In this document: positions 1-10,181 of the stretch, one piece after another | Position numbering within the stretch: position 1 is the stretch's first letter | Layout: every line of letters begins with the position of its first letter | Origin: an uncultured Armatimonadota bacterium | GTDB taxonomy: Bacteria; Armatimonadota; Fimbriimonadia; Fimbriimonadales; Fimbriimonadaceae | Direction: 5' to 3' | Length of the DNA: 64,000 nucleotides | Assembly (NCBI GenBank): GCA_903927345.1 | Contig: CAIYMO010000030.1 | Location: 20,332-84,331 of the forward strand | Program-made: the position numbers and the translations under genes | Notes under the pieces: model-generated | Database searches by the model: none | Seen by the model: only the letters and a program-made list of their open reading frames with translations | Told to the model about the DNA's origin: nothing

Positions 1-471
1 ATATTCTACGAGAACCCAGGTCTGTACACCGTTAAGGGCGAAATTCCTGACGATATCAACTACACCGTGCCCATTGGCAAGGCTCAGATTCTTCGAGAAG
101 GTAAGGACATCTCCCTAGTTGGCTATTCGCGCATGACCCAGGTTCACCTCGCGGCTGCTGAGTTGCTGGCTAAAGATGGCATCGACTGCGAAGTGGTCGA
201 CGTTCGGTCCCTTCTTCCGTTGGATACCGAAACGATCTATAACTCGGTTCGCAAGACGCACCGAGCGGTCGTGACGTACGAAGACTGGCGAAGCGGTGGC
301 TTCGGAGCTGAAATTGTCTCCCGAATCCAGGAAGATTGCTTCGACGATCTGGACGCTCCAGTTGTCCGAGTTGGTGGCCTTAACGTTCCAATGCCTTACG
401 CGCGAAACCTCGAACTCCTCTGCATCCCGTCCGAAGAAGACGTTGTTGCAGCAGTTCACAAGATTCGATAA
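1..471 (+). CDS. pdhB: Pyruvate dehydrogenase E1 component, beta subunit (3' part)
   Basis: The reading frame is open from the first base and ends at 471, so the gene is cut by the window edge and only about 156 C-terminal residues are present. They match the transketolase-like C-terminal domain of 2-oxo acid dehydrogenase E1 beta subunits: an N-terminal piece with YTVPIGKA, then DISLVGYSRM, the EVVDVRSLLPLD stretch, and VTYEDWRSGGFGAEI. E1 alpha2beta2 decarboxylates the 2-oxo acid with thiamine diphosphate and passes the acyl group to lipoyl-E2; this domain helps form the heterotetramer. Pyruvate is the likeliest substrate, but a branched-chain 2-oxo acid cannot be excluded from this part alone. 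A strong terminator follows directly. Confidence 0.88.
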   Translation: MFYENPGLYTVKGEIPDDINYTVPIGKAQILREGKDISLVGYSRMTQVHLAAAELLAKDGIDCEVVDVRSLLPLDTETIYNSVRKTHRAVVTYEDWRSGGFGAEIVSRIQEDCFDDLDAPVVRVGGLNVPMPYARNLELLCIPSEEDVVAAVHKIR

Positions 472-489
472 GCCCCGACGGACATACGC

Positions 490-530
490 AAGCCCGTACA
501 GCTCTAAAGAGTTGTACGGGTTTGTCATTT
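490..530 (+). terminator. Rho-independent terminator after pdhB
   Basis: A 15-bp stem (490-504 with 509-523, two G-U pairs) closes a TAAA loop and is followed by a T-rich stretch. It separates pdhB from glnA. Confidence 0.85.
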
Positions 531-546
531 ATTTGCCAAGGTTTTA

Positions 547-576
547 TTGTTAATCCCGAGGGATTAAAGATAAAAT
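547..576 (+). promoter_or_regulatory. Putative glnA promoter with palindromic operator
   Basis: A -10-like TAAAAT at 571-576 lies 18 bases after a -35-like TTGTTA at 547-552. The spacer holds a perfect palindrome, TAATCCC-GA-GGGATTA (551-566), a good candidate operator. The ATG at 586 is only nine bases after the -10, so the transcript would have almost no leader. Confidence 0.5.
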
Positions 577-585
577 GGAATTGCA

Positions 586-2025
586 ATGGCGGAACTCCGA
601 ACATTCCTTGAAATTCCTTACGATCAGCTCGAAGACCTCAACCTCGAGGCAAAGAAGAAGCAGCTTGACCGAGTCCCGGTTGCTGACTTGGAGAAGCATT
701 ATCTTGCTTACCTCGAAAAGGAGAAGGCGATCAAGGCAGTCACTGTGTGCTTCAGTGACCTTGAAGGTCGGTTCCACATGCTGGACTACGATAAGAAATT
801 CCTGCTTTCCAGCCACGACAACCTTACTTTCGACGGATCATCCATTCGGGGCTTCAGTGTCGTCAGTGAGTCCGATCTCCGACTTGCAATTGACTGGGGC
901 TCCTTCCGCTGGTTGCCTTCCGACGTATTCGGGCCTGGAAAGGTTATCGTATTCGGTTTGATCCAAGACCGAGAAGGGAAGCCTTACGGTTCCGACTTCC
1001 GAGGCCTCCTCAAGGAGTATGCCGATGAACAGGTCGCAAAGAACGGTTGGCACTTCAACCTCGCTGTTGAAGTCGAAGGGTTCCTGTTTGAGGGTCTGAA
1101 TGCCGAGCAGAACTTCGCCTCTGCCGAAGGCTTCAAGGTCGTCTCAAGTGGCGGCTACTACCACTCGCTTCCAAACGACAAACTCCGAACGTTCATCGAC
1201 CGACTCGCCGAAGCGCAACGCGCACTCGGATTCGAAAACGAAAAGGACCACCCTGAAGTTGCTCCAAGCCAGTTCGAGCTGAACTACAAGTACAGCGACG
1301 CAGTTATTGCTGCAGACCAAATTCAACTCTACAAACTCACCGCACGTCAGATCGCAAGCAGCATGGGTTGCACCGCCAGCTTCCTTCCGAAGCCAATGGT
1401 CGGTATCAACGGTAGCGGAATGCACACCAACATGTCCATCTCGGACAAGTCTGGCAAGAACATCTTCTTCCAGGCCGATGGTGAAGATGGTCTGAGTCCA
1501 ATGGCAATCGACTTCGTTGACCGGATCCTCAACAGCGCCAACGATATCTGCTTGATCCTCAACTCGAGCGTTAACTCGTACCGAAGATTGGATCCTCACT
1601 ACGAAGCTCCAAACCAGATTAAGTCGAGCGCAGTAGACCGAACGTCGATGATCCGAATTCCGCTTGGCAATGCCAAGTCGGCTCGTGTCGAGTGCCGAAC
1701 GGTTGCTCCAGACGCGAACGCGTATCTCGCGTTCTACACGCTTCTCCGAACTGGTCTAGAAGGGCCGATGACCGAGAAGATCACCAGCGAGACTCGACGA
1801 ACCCGAACTCGGTTCCTGCCCGACAACATCTACGATGCAATTCGGCACATGAAGCAGTCCGTGTTTATGTCTGAGCTGTTGGGCGAAGACAACAAGGAAA
1901 AGTACATCGACCGAAAGCTTGCAGCTGCAGAGCGAAGCCCGAAGGAGCTTGGCACTCGAGTCAAGACCGGCGAGATCATTTACCACCACGAGGTCACCAA
2001 CCAGTACCTCTGGGGCAAGTTCTAA
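586..2025 (+). CDS. glnA: Glutamine synthetase, type I-like
   Basis: Makes glutamine from glutamate, ammonia and ATP in the cytoplasm. The 479-residue length fits GS type I. The beta-grasp domain carries DGSS (83-86). The catalytic domain shows the GS signature GINGSGMHTN (273-282), NSYRRLDPHYEAPNQ from residue 330 and RTSMIRIP just after, which supply metal, glutamate and ATP contacts. The NLYDLPP-type adenylylation loop of enteric GS is not present; the nearest stretch, NIYDAIRH, lacks its prolines, so control by adenylylation looks unlikely. The 35-residue N-terminal extension and the C-terminus, rich in charged residues and ending LWGKF, differ from classical GlnA. It stands alone between two terminators. 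A palindrome in its promoter suggests a repressor. Confidence 0.9.
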   Translation: MAELRTFLEIPYDQLEDLNLEAKKKQLDRVPVADLEKHYLAYLEKEKAIKAVTVCFSDLEGRFHMLDYDKKFLLSSHDNLTFDGSSIRGFSVVSESDLRLAIDWGSFRWLPSDVFGPGKVIVFGLIQDREGKPYGSDFRGLLKEYADEQVAKNGWHFNLAVEVEGFLFEGLNAEQNFASAEGFKVVSSGGYYHSLPNDKLRTFIDRLAEAQRALGFENEKDHPEVAPSQFELNYKYSDAVIAADQIQLYKLTARQIASSMGCTASFLPKPMVGINGSGMHTNMSISDKSGKNIFFQADGEDGLSPMAIDFVDRILNSANDICLILNSSVNSYRRLDPHYEAPNQIKSSAVDRTSMIRIPLGNAKSARVECRTVAPDANAYLAFYTLLRTGLEGPMTEKITSETRRTRTRFLPDNIYDAIRHMKQSVFMSELLGEDNKEKYIDRKLAAAERSPKELGTRVKTGEIIYHHEVTNQYLWGKF

Positions 2026-2047
2026 ACCTGGTTCCAAGTCGAATACT

Positions 2048-2090
2048 ATGTGGGTCTCTCGATTATCGAGGGACCCACATTTCATTTCCA
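2048..2090 (+). terminator. Rho-independent terminator after glnA
   Basis: A 15-bp stem (2048-2062 with 2066-2080, one G-U pair) with a three-base loop is followed by TTCATTT. Confidence 0.85.
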
Positions 2091-2207
2091 GATCTGCTGA
2101 TCGGCAGTTCTTTTCCAGAACGGACTTGAGTGAATGGGATACCTTCTTTGAGACAAGGTCAATTTCGAATGGTTATACGGTTAAGAGTTGTGGACTTCGC
2201 CAAATAG

Positions 2208-3740
<1,533 letters not shown>

Positions 3741-3748
3741 GCAACCTC

Positions 3749-4159
3749 ATGGCAACATCATTCGAATTGTCCGTCGTAGCTCCCGACCGCGAAGTGGTCG
3801 GGACTCAGTCCACTTCCGTGATCGCTCCCGGTGTGGATGGCTACTTTGGCGTCTGGGCTGGTCACGTTCCTGTCGTGTCCGCACTGAAGCCAGGCATTCT
3901 TGAGTACATCGACGAGAGCGGAAACCGACATCACGTTTACGTGGGTGGCGGATTCGTTCAAGTTGATTCCAGTAAGGTGACGGTTCTTGCGGACGAAGCC
4001 CGACTCGCTTCTGACCTTGACGTGACTGAAGCCGAGAAGGTCCTCGAAGAAGCCCGAAAGGCGCTCCGTGGTGAGGATTCAACGATTGCATCTGAAGACG
4101 CTGTCACCGAAATAGAACGAGCTACCGCTCGGATTCGAGCAGCCAAAGCCGGAAAGTAA
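3749..4159 (+). CDS. atpC: ATP synthase F1 subunit epsilon
   Basis: Central-stalk subunit that couples rotation to catalysis and can inhibit ATP hydrolysis. At 136 residues it has the usual N-terminal beta-sandwich (FELSVVAPDREVV, then GYFGVWAGHVPVVSAL and VGGGFVQV) and a C-terminal helical hairpin from about residue 88 rich in Glu, Arg and Ala. It follows atpD by eight bases and is closed by a long bidirectional terminator. Confidence 0.95.
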   Translation: MATSFELSVVAPDREVVGTQSTSVIAPGVDGYFGVWAGHVPVVSALKPGILEYIDESGNRHHVYVGGGFVQVDSSKVTVLADEARLASDLDVTEAEKVLEEARKALRGEDSTIASEDAVTEIERATARIRAAKAGK

Positions 4160-4171
4160 CTCGGTTAACAC

Positions 4172-4217
4172 AAAACAAAAGAAGGGCGAGCCAACCGGCT
4201 CGCCCTTCTTTTGTTTT
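4172..4217. terminator. Bidirectional terminator between atpC and the PEP-CTERM gene
   Basis: A perfect 21-bp stem (4172-4192 with 4197-4217) with loop AACC, flanked by A-runs on one side and T-runs on the other, so it can stop transcripts from both directions between these convergent genes. Confidence 0.93.
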
Positions 4218-4227
4218 CACCCAAAAC

Positions 4228-5118
4228 TTACTTGCGACGTCGTCGCAAGAGGGCAGCAACGCCCAGACCAACCGCAGCCATGGTGCCTGGCTCTGGAACG
4301 ACTTCGAAGTTGTACACTTTGAACTCTCCCGAAGCGATCGAACCAGTCGAAACGCTTGAACCGTTGAGATTCAGGTTAAAAGCGCCAAAGCTAGAAGCGT
4401 CCACTCCTGGAACGGCAACTCCATTTGCGAAGAAACTGTCATAGCCACCAACAACCAAGATGTACTTGTTGTTCGCAAGGACGCCTGAGTTTAGCGAACT
4501 CAGGAAGTTGTTAGCGCCTGCGTCAATATCGTCGTTGGTGCCAACAAGAGTTCCTGTCGAGGTGAACAGTGCAATTTCCGTGTCCGAAATCCCGGTGCTA
4601 CCCACCGTATCGAAAGTGAATGATGCTCCCTGGTTGAAGGTACCGAGGTTGGCGTAAGGACTTACTGAGCCGCTGTAGGACATCGAGACGTTGTTCCAGA
4701 CCGCGTCCGTTCCTGCGCCATTGTCAAAATTTTGGAACGCATCGAAATTGGTGACGTCGTTATTGTTCAACCAGAAGAGTCCGTTGAATGAAGCAGCAAC
4801 GTTGACCGTCCCAGCATAGGTACCGTTCCCAGATGGCGTGAAGCTGTATCCGAAGCCTGAATTCGGCATCGTAACATTCCAAGCCGAATCTGATTCCCAC
4901 GTTCCTGCCATTTGGCTGGTGAGATCTCCTGCGAAGGAGAACGAGCTGAAAATCGTAGATGGTCCGGTGTAGGTTCCTGAGAATCCGCCGTTTCCAGAAT
5001 CTCCAAATGTGCCGGCAGAGTTGATGGGTCCTGCGCTCGATGCGGTGTATTGCGCATGAGCCGCCGACGAAACGACCATAAGGGCCGCGATGCTGAAGTA
5101 TTGACTAAGCCTAGACAT
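4228..5118 (-). CDS. PEP-CTERM sorting-domain protein
   Basis: A secreted 296-residue protein. It begins with a signal peptide (MSRLSQYFSIAALMVVSSAAHAQ) and ends with VPEPGT, a short hydrophobic helix and RRRRK, the tripartite signal recognised by exosortase in PEP-CTERM systems. The body is rich in Ser, Gly, Asn and Thr. It contains a stretch (ISDTEIALFTSTGTLVGTNDDID) that resembles the DVUA0089-type surface proteins. The ATG at 5118 is chosen because GAGAGG lies seven bases upstream; a longer frame from a TTG would place that site inside the gene. No exosortase is encoded in the window. The function is unknown; export and surface attachment are likely. Confidence 0.85.
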   Translation of the reverse strand: MSRLSQYFSIAALMVVSSAAHAQYTASSAGPINSAGTFGDSGNGGFSGTYTGPSTIFSSFSFAGDLTSQMAGTWESDSAWNVTMPNSGFGYSFTPSGNGTYAGTVNVAASFNGLFWLNNNDVTNFDAFQNFDNGAGTDAVWNNVSMSYSGSVSPYANLGTFNQGASFTFDTVGSTGISDTEIALFTSTGTLVGTNDDIDAGANNFLSSLNSGVLANNKYILVVGGYDSFFANGVAVPGVDASSFGAFNLNLNGSSVSTGSIASGEFKVYNFEVVPEPGTMAAVGLGVAALLRRRRK

Positions 5119-5161
5119 AAAAGAACCTCTCAATTCACTTGAGGTTTTATTCTATCACGAA

Positions 5162-5962
5162 CTAGCGTGCTTGGCGACGCAGTAACCTTGCGGATTCCAT
5201 ACCAGGTTTTATCGGAGCCCGAAGCAGCATGAACTGGTCGCCATACTCCTCGATCGGATCCATGCGAGGTTCCATCGCATCCCAGGATGATTTTGAGTAC
5301 TCCTCGAGAATGCTCCGTGCCAACATAAGCTGGTCTTGCTCGACAGGGTAGGTATGAATATCCGGAACGCCGACCTTCTGGAGTCCACGGACAAGGAACG
5401 AGAAGTCATCCCGTTGGGTGATCTCGACATGCTCTTCGAAGCCGACGGCCTGGTGCTTCAGTGAGAGAAACGCTTGGAACTCAGGAACTGCCCAGAGACG
5501 GTCAGCGACGACATCGAGGATGCTGAGCGCACCAACCTGTCCAGCCAATGCATTAGCGACGTGGACGCAGAACTGCAAGTGTTTGCGCTGGTCAAGCTTG
5601 GTTTCGCTGGTGTACTGAACTCGAATCGCGCTTCCTGAGCGTGCAAAGGCATCGCGATAGTCAAGCCTATTCATAATCTCCGAGTTCTTGTTTTTGCTGG
5701 AAAGAATCAGACCAATTTTGAAGCGAATGTCTGAAAAGAGAAGTCCCTCTGCCGGTCCGATGCCAGGAGCCTTCATTACTGCCGCCATAGTCTCAGTCAA
5801 ATCTGGAAGTTTCGTCGTTGGGCTGAGAACCCAATATTCGACGTGGGCTAGATACCGCGCTTTACGACCGTTGAAGTACCGAGCAAAGATAACACCGATC
5901 GCAACGAAGGTGATGATGATGAGCATACCGGCTGGGCTCAAGGTCCAACTCCGCTTGTCCAT
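5162..5962 (-). CDS. Hypothetical single-pass membrane protein
   Basis: I do not recognise this 266-residue protein. It has one N-terminal membrane helix (about residues 12-28, GMLIIITFVAIGVIFARYF). A soluble domain of mixed alpha/beta character follows, with no motif I can name. The chosen start, ATG at 5962, lies inside the end of the preceding small zinc-ribbon gene, which overlaps it by 25 bases. The two are therefore probably co-translated. A still longer frame to 6016 would leave the membrane helix internal and overlap the neighbour more. Confidence 0.6.
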   Translation of the reverse strand: MDKRSWTLSPAGMLIIITFVAIGVIFARYFNGRKARYLAHVEYWVLSPTTKLPDLTETMAAVMKAPGIGPAEGLLFSDIRFKIGLILSSKNKNSEIMNRLDYRDAFARSGSAIRVQYTSETKLDQRKHLQFCVHVANALAGQVGALSILDVVADRLWAVPEFQAFLSLKHQAVGFEEHVEITQRDDFSFLVRGLQKVGVPDIHTYPVEQDQLMLARSILEEYSKSSWDAMEPRMDPIEEYGDQFMLLRAPIKPGMESARLLRRQAR

Positions 5963-6153
5963 CGCACAGCAGCTTGGATCTCGGGCGTGTCGAGCGCCGA
6001 ATAGCAGTAGCGACACAGCCCTGCCTCGTTAACATCGGGCCGGCAACAAAGGAAGCAAGAATCCATCTTGCGTCGAAATGCGACCATCTCCCGATTTCCG
6101 AGTGCATACATCAACTGATTCCGAGGAATTCCTTCTGGGTTCAGTCGAGTCAT
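5938..6153 (-). CDS. Small cysteine-rich (zinc-ribbon-like) protein
   Basis: This 71-residue protein has C33-x2-C36, an extra C37, and C47-x2-C50, a spacing typical of a treble-clef or ribbon zinc site. The part before is basic (RREMVAFRRKM-like). I cannot assign a family. Support for it being real: a TAAACT box exactly six bases before its ATG, matching the leaderless promoter pattern seen elsewhere here, and overlap with the following membrane-protein gene on the same strand. Confidence 0.6.
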   Translation of the reverse strand: MTRLNPEGIPRNQLMYALGNREMVAFRRKMDSCFLCCRPDVNEAGLCRYCYSALDTPEIQAAVRWTSGVGP

Positions 6154-6159
6154 ACCGGT

Positions 6160-6165
6160 AGTTTA
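6160..6165 (-). promoter_or_regulatory. Leaderless -10 box (TAAACT)
   Basis: TAAACT ends six bases before the ATG at 6153; no clear -35. The position implies that transcription starts at or next to the start codon. Confidence 0.5.
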
Positions 6166-6175
6166 CTTGTTCAGA

Positions 6176-6216
6176 GACAAAAGAAAAGAGTCCCAATTCG
6201 CTAGGAATTGAGACCC
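6176..6216 (-). terminator. Terminator of the minus-strand atp operon
   Basis: Read on the minus strand, a 12-bp stem (6205-6216 with 6188-6199, two G-U pairs) with a five-base loop is followed by TTTTCTTTTGTC. It ends the operon 25 bases after the atpG stop. Confidence 0.8.
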
Positions 6217-6240
6217 TAAATCTGTTTTACGGATGTGAGC

Positions 6241-7101
6241 TTAGCCGTTAAGAGCTTCCGCACCACCGACAACTTCAAGGATTTCCTTGGTGATCGCGGC
6301 TTGGCGCTCACGGTTGGCCTTAAGGGTGAGGGTGTGGATCATCTTGCCTGCCGAATCGGTAGCCGCGGTCATCGCGCTCATTCGAGCACCGAATTCCGAA
6401 GCTGTGGACTCCAGCATTGACTGCCAAACCAAGGTTTGGAAGTAGCGGGGAAGAAGAGTGTCCAAGACAACGTCAGCAGATGGCTCGAAAGCAACCTCAC
6501 CACCAGAAGCTGCGAGCTCAGTCACATCTGGTTCGATTGGTAGCAATTGCACTGTCGTCGGAATCTGCTTAACTGCAGAAACAAACTTGGAGTAGATCAC
6601 ATAAACGGCGTCAACTTCACCAGACTCGAACATTGCTCGTGCCTTCTTTGTGATCGCGACTGCATCTTCGAGTCGTGCGCCTGCCGAAGGGGCAGAGAAG
6701 GTATCGACCATGTCGTATCCGCGCTTGGCAAAGAAGATGTTTGCCTTCTTTCCGTAGCCAAGGATCTTTACGCCCTTGCCTTCGTTCTGCTTTGCAAACT
6801 CTGTTCCTTTACGAAGAATCGAAGTGTTGAAGCCACCAGCGAGACCTCGATCTGAGGTCATCACGATAACAAGAATATTCTGAACTTCTCGGTTGGTCAG
6901 CAACGAGTGCGCAGGAAGCGTTCCCGACGCCGACATGCTGGTCATGATGTCCTTAAGCTTGTCGGCGTAGGGTCTAGCTTCGAGCACGCGATCCGTCGCC
7001 TTCTTGAGGCGCGCGGCGGCAACCAGCTTCATCGCTTTCGTGATTTGCTGGATGTTCTTTGCGGCGCGAATGCGCTGACGAATCTGCTTTAGCGTTGCCA
7101 T
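6241..7101 (-). CDS. atpG: ATP synthase F1 subunit gamma
   Basis: Rotor shaft of F1. The 286-residue protein has the conserved N-terminal helix (MATLKQIRQRIRAAKNIQQITKAMKLVAAA region) and the C-terminal helix with RMSAMTAATDSAGKMI and NRERQAAITKEILEVVGGAEAL, the two coiled-coil arms that enter the alpha3beta3 barrel. The central domain shows VMTSDRGLAGGFNTS. It starts directly at the end of atpA with no gap and is the last gene of the minus-strand atp operon. Confidence 0.96.
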   Translation of the reverse strand: MATLKQIRQRIRAAKNIQQITKAMKLVAAARLKKATDRVLEARPYADKLKDIMTSMSASGTLPAHSLLTNREVQNILVIVMTSDRGLAGGFNTSILRKGTEFAKQNEGKGVKILGYGKKANIFFAKRGYDMVDTFSAPSAGARLEDAVAITKKARAMFESGEVDAVYVIYSKFVSAVKQIPTTVQLLPIEPDVTELAASGGEVAFEPSADVVLDTLLPRYFQTLVWQSMLESTASEFGARMSAMTAATDSAGKMIHTLTLKANRERQAAITKEILEVVGGAEALNG

Positions 7102-8628
7102 TTATTTTCCGAAAGATGCTGCGTATTCTGCGATGCCGGCCTTAAGCTGGTCCTCGGCTTCCTTCGAGATAGCCTTGGAGGTTCGGATCGACTCGACGAC
7201 CTGGCTGTACTTCTCATGCATGAACTTGAGAAGTCCTGCCTCGAACGGCTTAACCTGTTCGTTGGTCAGTTCGTCGAGAACACCCTGCGAACCAGCGAAG
7301 ATCGCGATAACCTGGTCAACAACGTTGACTGGGGAAACGAGGTCCTGCTTGAGGAGCTCGGTAAGGCGTTGACCTCGGATGAGCTGAAGCTGGGTTGATC
7401 GGTCAAGATCCGAAGCGAACTGCGCGAAGGCAGCAACGTCACGGTACTGAGCCATCTCAAGCTTCAACTTACCTGCAACCGACTTCATAGCCTTGATCTG
7501 AGCGTTTCCACCGACACGACTAACCGAGATACCAACGTTAATTGCAGGGCGAACGCCAGCAAAGAAGAGGTCGGGCTCAAGGTAGATCTGACCGTCGGTG
7601 ATCGAGATAACGTTGGTCGGAATGTAAGCCGAAACGTCACCCGATTGGGTCTCGATGATCGGGAGAGCCGTCAGAGATCCGCCACCTCGAGCGTCGGAAA
7701 CCTTAGCTGCTCGCTCCAGAAGGCGTGAGTGAAGGTAGAAAACGTCTCCAGGATAAGCTTCTCGTCCTGGTGGTCGTCGAAGAAGAAGCGAAACTGCGCG
7801 GTAAGCCTGAGCCTGCTTGGTCAAGTCATCGTAGATGACGAGAGCGTGCATGCCGTTGTCTCGGTAGAACTCACCGATTGCCGCACCAGCGAACGGAGCA
7901 AGATACTGCTCAGCATTGGAGTCGGAAGCGGAAGCAAGAACGATGGTGGTGTATTCCAGAGCGCCGTTCTCTTCGAGGGTCTTTACAACTCGAGCAACGT
8001 TCGAAGCCTTCTGTCCACATGCAACATAGATGCAGTAGACGGGTGAGCCGCCTGGCTCGTGGGTCGACTTCTGGTTGATGATCGTATCGATACAGATCGC
8101 GGTCTTACCGGTCTGTCGGTCGCCGATAACGAGTTCTCGTTGTCCTCGTCCGACTGGGATCATCGCGTCGATAGCTTTGATACCGGTCTGAAGAGGCTCG
8201 GTAACTGGCTGTCGATCGACAACACCAGGAGCCATGGTTTCGAGTCGCTGGTAGGTGTCGGTAACGATCGGTCCCTTGTTATCGATTGGCTGGCCAAGTG
8301 CGTTAACAACGCGACCAAGAAGAGCCTTTCCGGTAGGAACCTGGATGATCTTTCCGGTTTCCTTGACGGGGTCTCCTTCCATGATCGAGGTGTCGTCGCC
8401 GATAAGAACGGCACCGACTGAATCCTCTTCAAGGTTCAGCGCAAGACCAACGACGCCGTTGGGGAATTCAAGAAGTTCACCCATTTGGCAGTCAGGAAGT
8501 CCATGGACGCGGGCGATACCGTCTCCAACTTGGATAACGGTGCCAACGTGGTCGGTCTTCGCAGACTTGTCGAATGACTCAAGTTGCTTGCGGAGGATGT
8601 CTGTAATCTCTTCTGGTCGGATGGCCAT
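7102..8628 (-). CDS. atpA: ATP synthase F1 subunit alpha
   Basis: Non-catalytic nucleotide-binding subunit of F1. The 508 residues show the N-terminal segment that binds delta, [13 protein letters not shown], the Walker A motif GDRQTGKT (169-176), and the signature near [17 protein letters not shown] with the arginine finger (SVSRVG). It lies five bases after atpH and abuts atpG. Confidence 0.97.
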   Translation of the reverse strand: MAIRPEEITDILRKQLESFDKSAKTDHVGTVIQVGDGIARVHGLPDCQMGELLEFPNGVVGLALNLEEDSVGAVLIGDDTSIMEGDPVKETGKIIQVPTGKALLGRVVNALGQPIDNKGPIVTDTYQRLETMAPGVVDRQPVTEPLQTGIKAIDAMIPVGRGQRELVIGDRQTGKTAICIDTIINQKSTHEPGGSPVYCIYVACGQKASNVARVVKTLEENGALEYTTIVLASASDSNAEQYLAPFAGAAIGEFYRDNGMHALVIYDDLTKQAQAYRAVSLLLRRPPGREAYPGDVFYLHSRLLERAAKVSDARGGGSLTALPIIETQSGDVSAYIPTNVISITDGQIYLEPDLFFAGVRPAINVGISVSRVGGNAQIKAMKSVAGKLKLEMAQYRDVAAFAQFASDLDRSTQLQLIRGQRLTELLKQDLVSPVNVVDQVIAIFAGSQGVLDELTNEQVKPFEAGLLKFMHEKYSQVVESIRTSKAISKEAEDQLKAGIAEYAASFGK

Positions 8629-8633
8629 GTTCT

Positions 8634-9188
8634 TTATGCCTGTTTCAGGTTGTCTTGTCGGAGTGATTCCCGGAGTCGCTTGAGCGAACCCTTGACACTG
8701 CCGTCAATGACGAAATTGTCGTATGCCACTTTCACACCACCGACAAGGGTGGGATCAACGGCAAATTCTGCTTCGGACTTGCGCCCGAGTTTTGCGCTTA
8801 CTTTCTCGACGATCTGCTTCTTCTCGCTGTCTGTCAGCTCGATTGCACTGGACACAGTGATGTGAACAATGCCTTCATCCGCTCGGCGAAGAGTCGTGAA
8901 CTCGTCGCTAATTGTAAGCAACTCTTCTTCGCGTCGCTTCTCAAGCATGAGCTTGACAAGGTTGCTGGAAAGAGCAGTTACCTTCTCGCCGAGAGCTTTC
9001 TCGAAGAGCGCAATCTTTTCTTCTCGGCCACGATTCGGGCTGAGGAGGAAGGATCGAAGATCGCCGTTTCCGGTGAGGGCTGCTTGAAGGCCAGCCAGAT
9101 CTGCGCCGACGATTTCGACGGAGTTAGCGCTTTTTGCGGCTTCAAAAGCTGCTTGGGCGTACCGTTTTGCGACGCGATCTCCAGCCAC
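8634..9188 (-). CDS. atpH: ATP synthase F1 subunit delta
   Basis: Peripheral-stalk protein joining subunit b to the top of alpha3beta3. The 184 residues match the OSCP/delta family: an N-terminal helical bundle beginning [13 protein letters not shown], a [19 protein letters not shown] segment, and the C-terminal motif around [28 protein letters not shown], typical of delta. It is one base from atpF and five from atpA. Confidence 0.94.
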   Translation of the reverse strand: MAGDRVAKRYAQAAFEAAKSANSVEIVGADLAGLQAALTGNGDLRSFLLSPNRGREEKIALFEKALGEKVTALSSNLVKLMLEKRREEELLTISDEFTTLRRADEGIVHITVSSAIELTDSEKKQIVEKVSAKLGRKSEAEFAVDPTLVGGVKVAYDNFVIDGSVKGSLKRLRESLRQDNLKQA

Positions 9189-9189
9189 G

Positions 9190-9867
9190 TTAAGCCTTCA
9201 CCTCAAGGTCGGCGATAAAATCAGCGATGAGCTTTCGGTTTGCCGCGGTGTCCATATTGGCGCCAACAACTTTCTCGGCTGCAGTGAGCGAGAGTTCGGT
9301 GACATGGTTTCGCAGTTCCCCGAGAACCTTTGCTTTCTCGGAAGCGATTTCTTCTTGAGCTTGCTTAACGAGAGCGTCGGACTTAGCCGCTGCTTCCGCC
9401 ATCAAACTCTGTCGAAGAGCCTGTGCTTCTTTGATTTGCGCGTTGATCTTCTCGCGAGCTTCCGCTTCGGTGGACGCAATTCGCTTCTCATAGTCGCTCT
9501 TCATCGTCGTCATCTCGTTTCGGAGAGTTTCGACTTCGTTGAAGGTTGACTCAAGGTTGTTATTGCGCTCGTCGATGGCGTTCTTAAGCGGGGTGATGTA
9601 GAAGTACTTCACCGCCGGCATGACGATGAGAAGAACTCCAATCGTCGCCAATGTGATGCCTGGATTAATGGGAAGACCCATGTCGTCCAGCTTGTTAAGG
9701 AAGGCAACCGTCCATTGACCGGTGTGTTCACCGGCGTGTGGAGTTGCACCTGCCTCATGAGCGACGTGCAGAACTTTATCGAGGTACACACCACCGAACA
9801 TCAGGATTGCTCCAATGATGATTCCCGGTAGGGCGCTTCCTTTCGATGATGATTGCTGTTCAGCCAT
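9190..9867 (-). CDS. atpF: ATP synthase F0 subunit b with an extra N-terminal membrane helix
   Basis: Subunit b is the stator arm between a and delta/alpha. The usual b part is present: a membrane helix at about 69-90 (ITLATIGVLLIVMPAVKYFY), FYITPLKNAIDERNNNLE, then a long charged coiled coil to the end. Unusually, it is preceded by about 65 residues with another hydrophobic helix (about 13-28, LPGIIIGAILMFGGVYL) and a His-containing linker. This brings the length to 225 against about 160 in typical homologues. The start at 9867 has no good internal alternative that removes the first helix. The first helix could be a signal peptide or a second transmembrane span. Confidence 0.9.
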   Translation of the reverse strand: MAEQQSSSKGSALPGIIIGAILMFGGVYLDKVLHVAHEAGATPHAGEHTGQWTVAFLNKLDDMGLPINPGITLATIGVLLIVMPAVKYFYITPLKNAIDERNNNLESTFNEVETLRNEMTTMKSDYEKRIASTEAEAREKINAQIKEAQALRQSLMAEAAAKSDALVKQAQEEIASEKAKVLGELRNHVTELSLTAAEKVVGANMDTAANRKLIADFIADLEVKA

Positions 9868-9885
9868 TAGTTGGTTAAGGTCATG

Positions 9886-9910
9886 GTGCCTGTGCGGTTA
9901 GCACAGGCAC
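9886..9910 (-). other. Intercistronic hairpin between atpE and atpF
   Basis: A perfect 10-bp inverted repeat (GTGCCTGTGC and its complement) around a five-base loop lies between atpE and atpF. No T-run follows on the minus strand, so it is more likely an mRNA processing or stabilising hairpin than a terminator. Confidence 0.6.
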
Positions 9911-9927
9911 GAAAAGCGTAGAGGGAT

Positions 9928-10128
9928 TTACTTACCGACGAATCCGCTTGTGGCGAAGATCGTCAAGAAGCCCATCAGCTCGACGAATGCCAGAGCGATC
10001 AGCATCTGAACCTGCAGCTTACCGATTGCTTCTGGTTGTCGCGACATACCTTGTAGCGCACCATTACCAATCATACCGAGGCCCAGGCCGACGCCCAGGA
10101 TCGCGAGACCGAGACCGATCATACTCAT
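9928..10128 (-). CDS. atpE: ATP synthase F0 subunit c
   Basis: Forms the rotating c-ring. The 66 residues give two membrane helices joined by the polar loop GMSRQPEAIGK. The ion-binding Glu is in helix 2 (ALAFVELMGF). The Gln and Ser ligands typical of Na+-dependent c subunits are not in place (Asn in IGNGA, Leu after the Glu), so proton coupling is the better guess. It is shorter than the E. coli protein (79). An AGGAG sits about 15 bases upstream. A hairpin follows the gene and may help raise its mRNA level relative to its neighbours. Confidence 0.95.
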   Translation of the reverse strand: MSMIGLGLAILGVGLGLGMIGNGALQGMSRQPEAIGKLQVQMLIALAFVELMGFLTIFATSGFVGK

Positions 10129-10181
10129 TTGTTTTTCGTGTTTCTCCTAGTGTTTTGTTTGTTGTTTGCAGTTACAAATCG

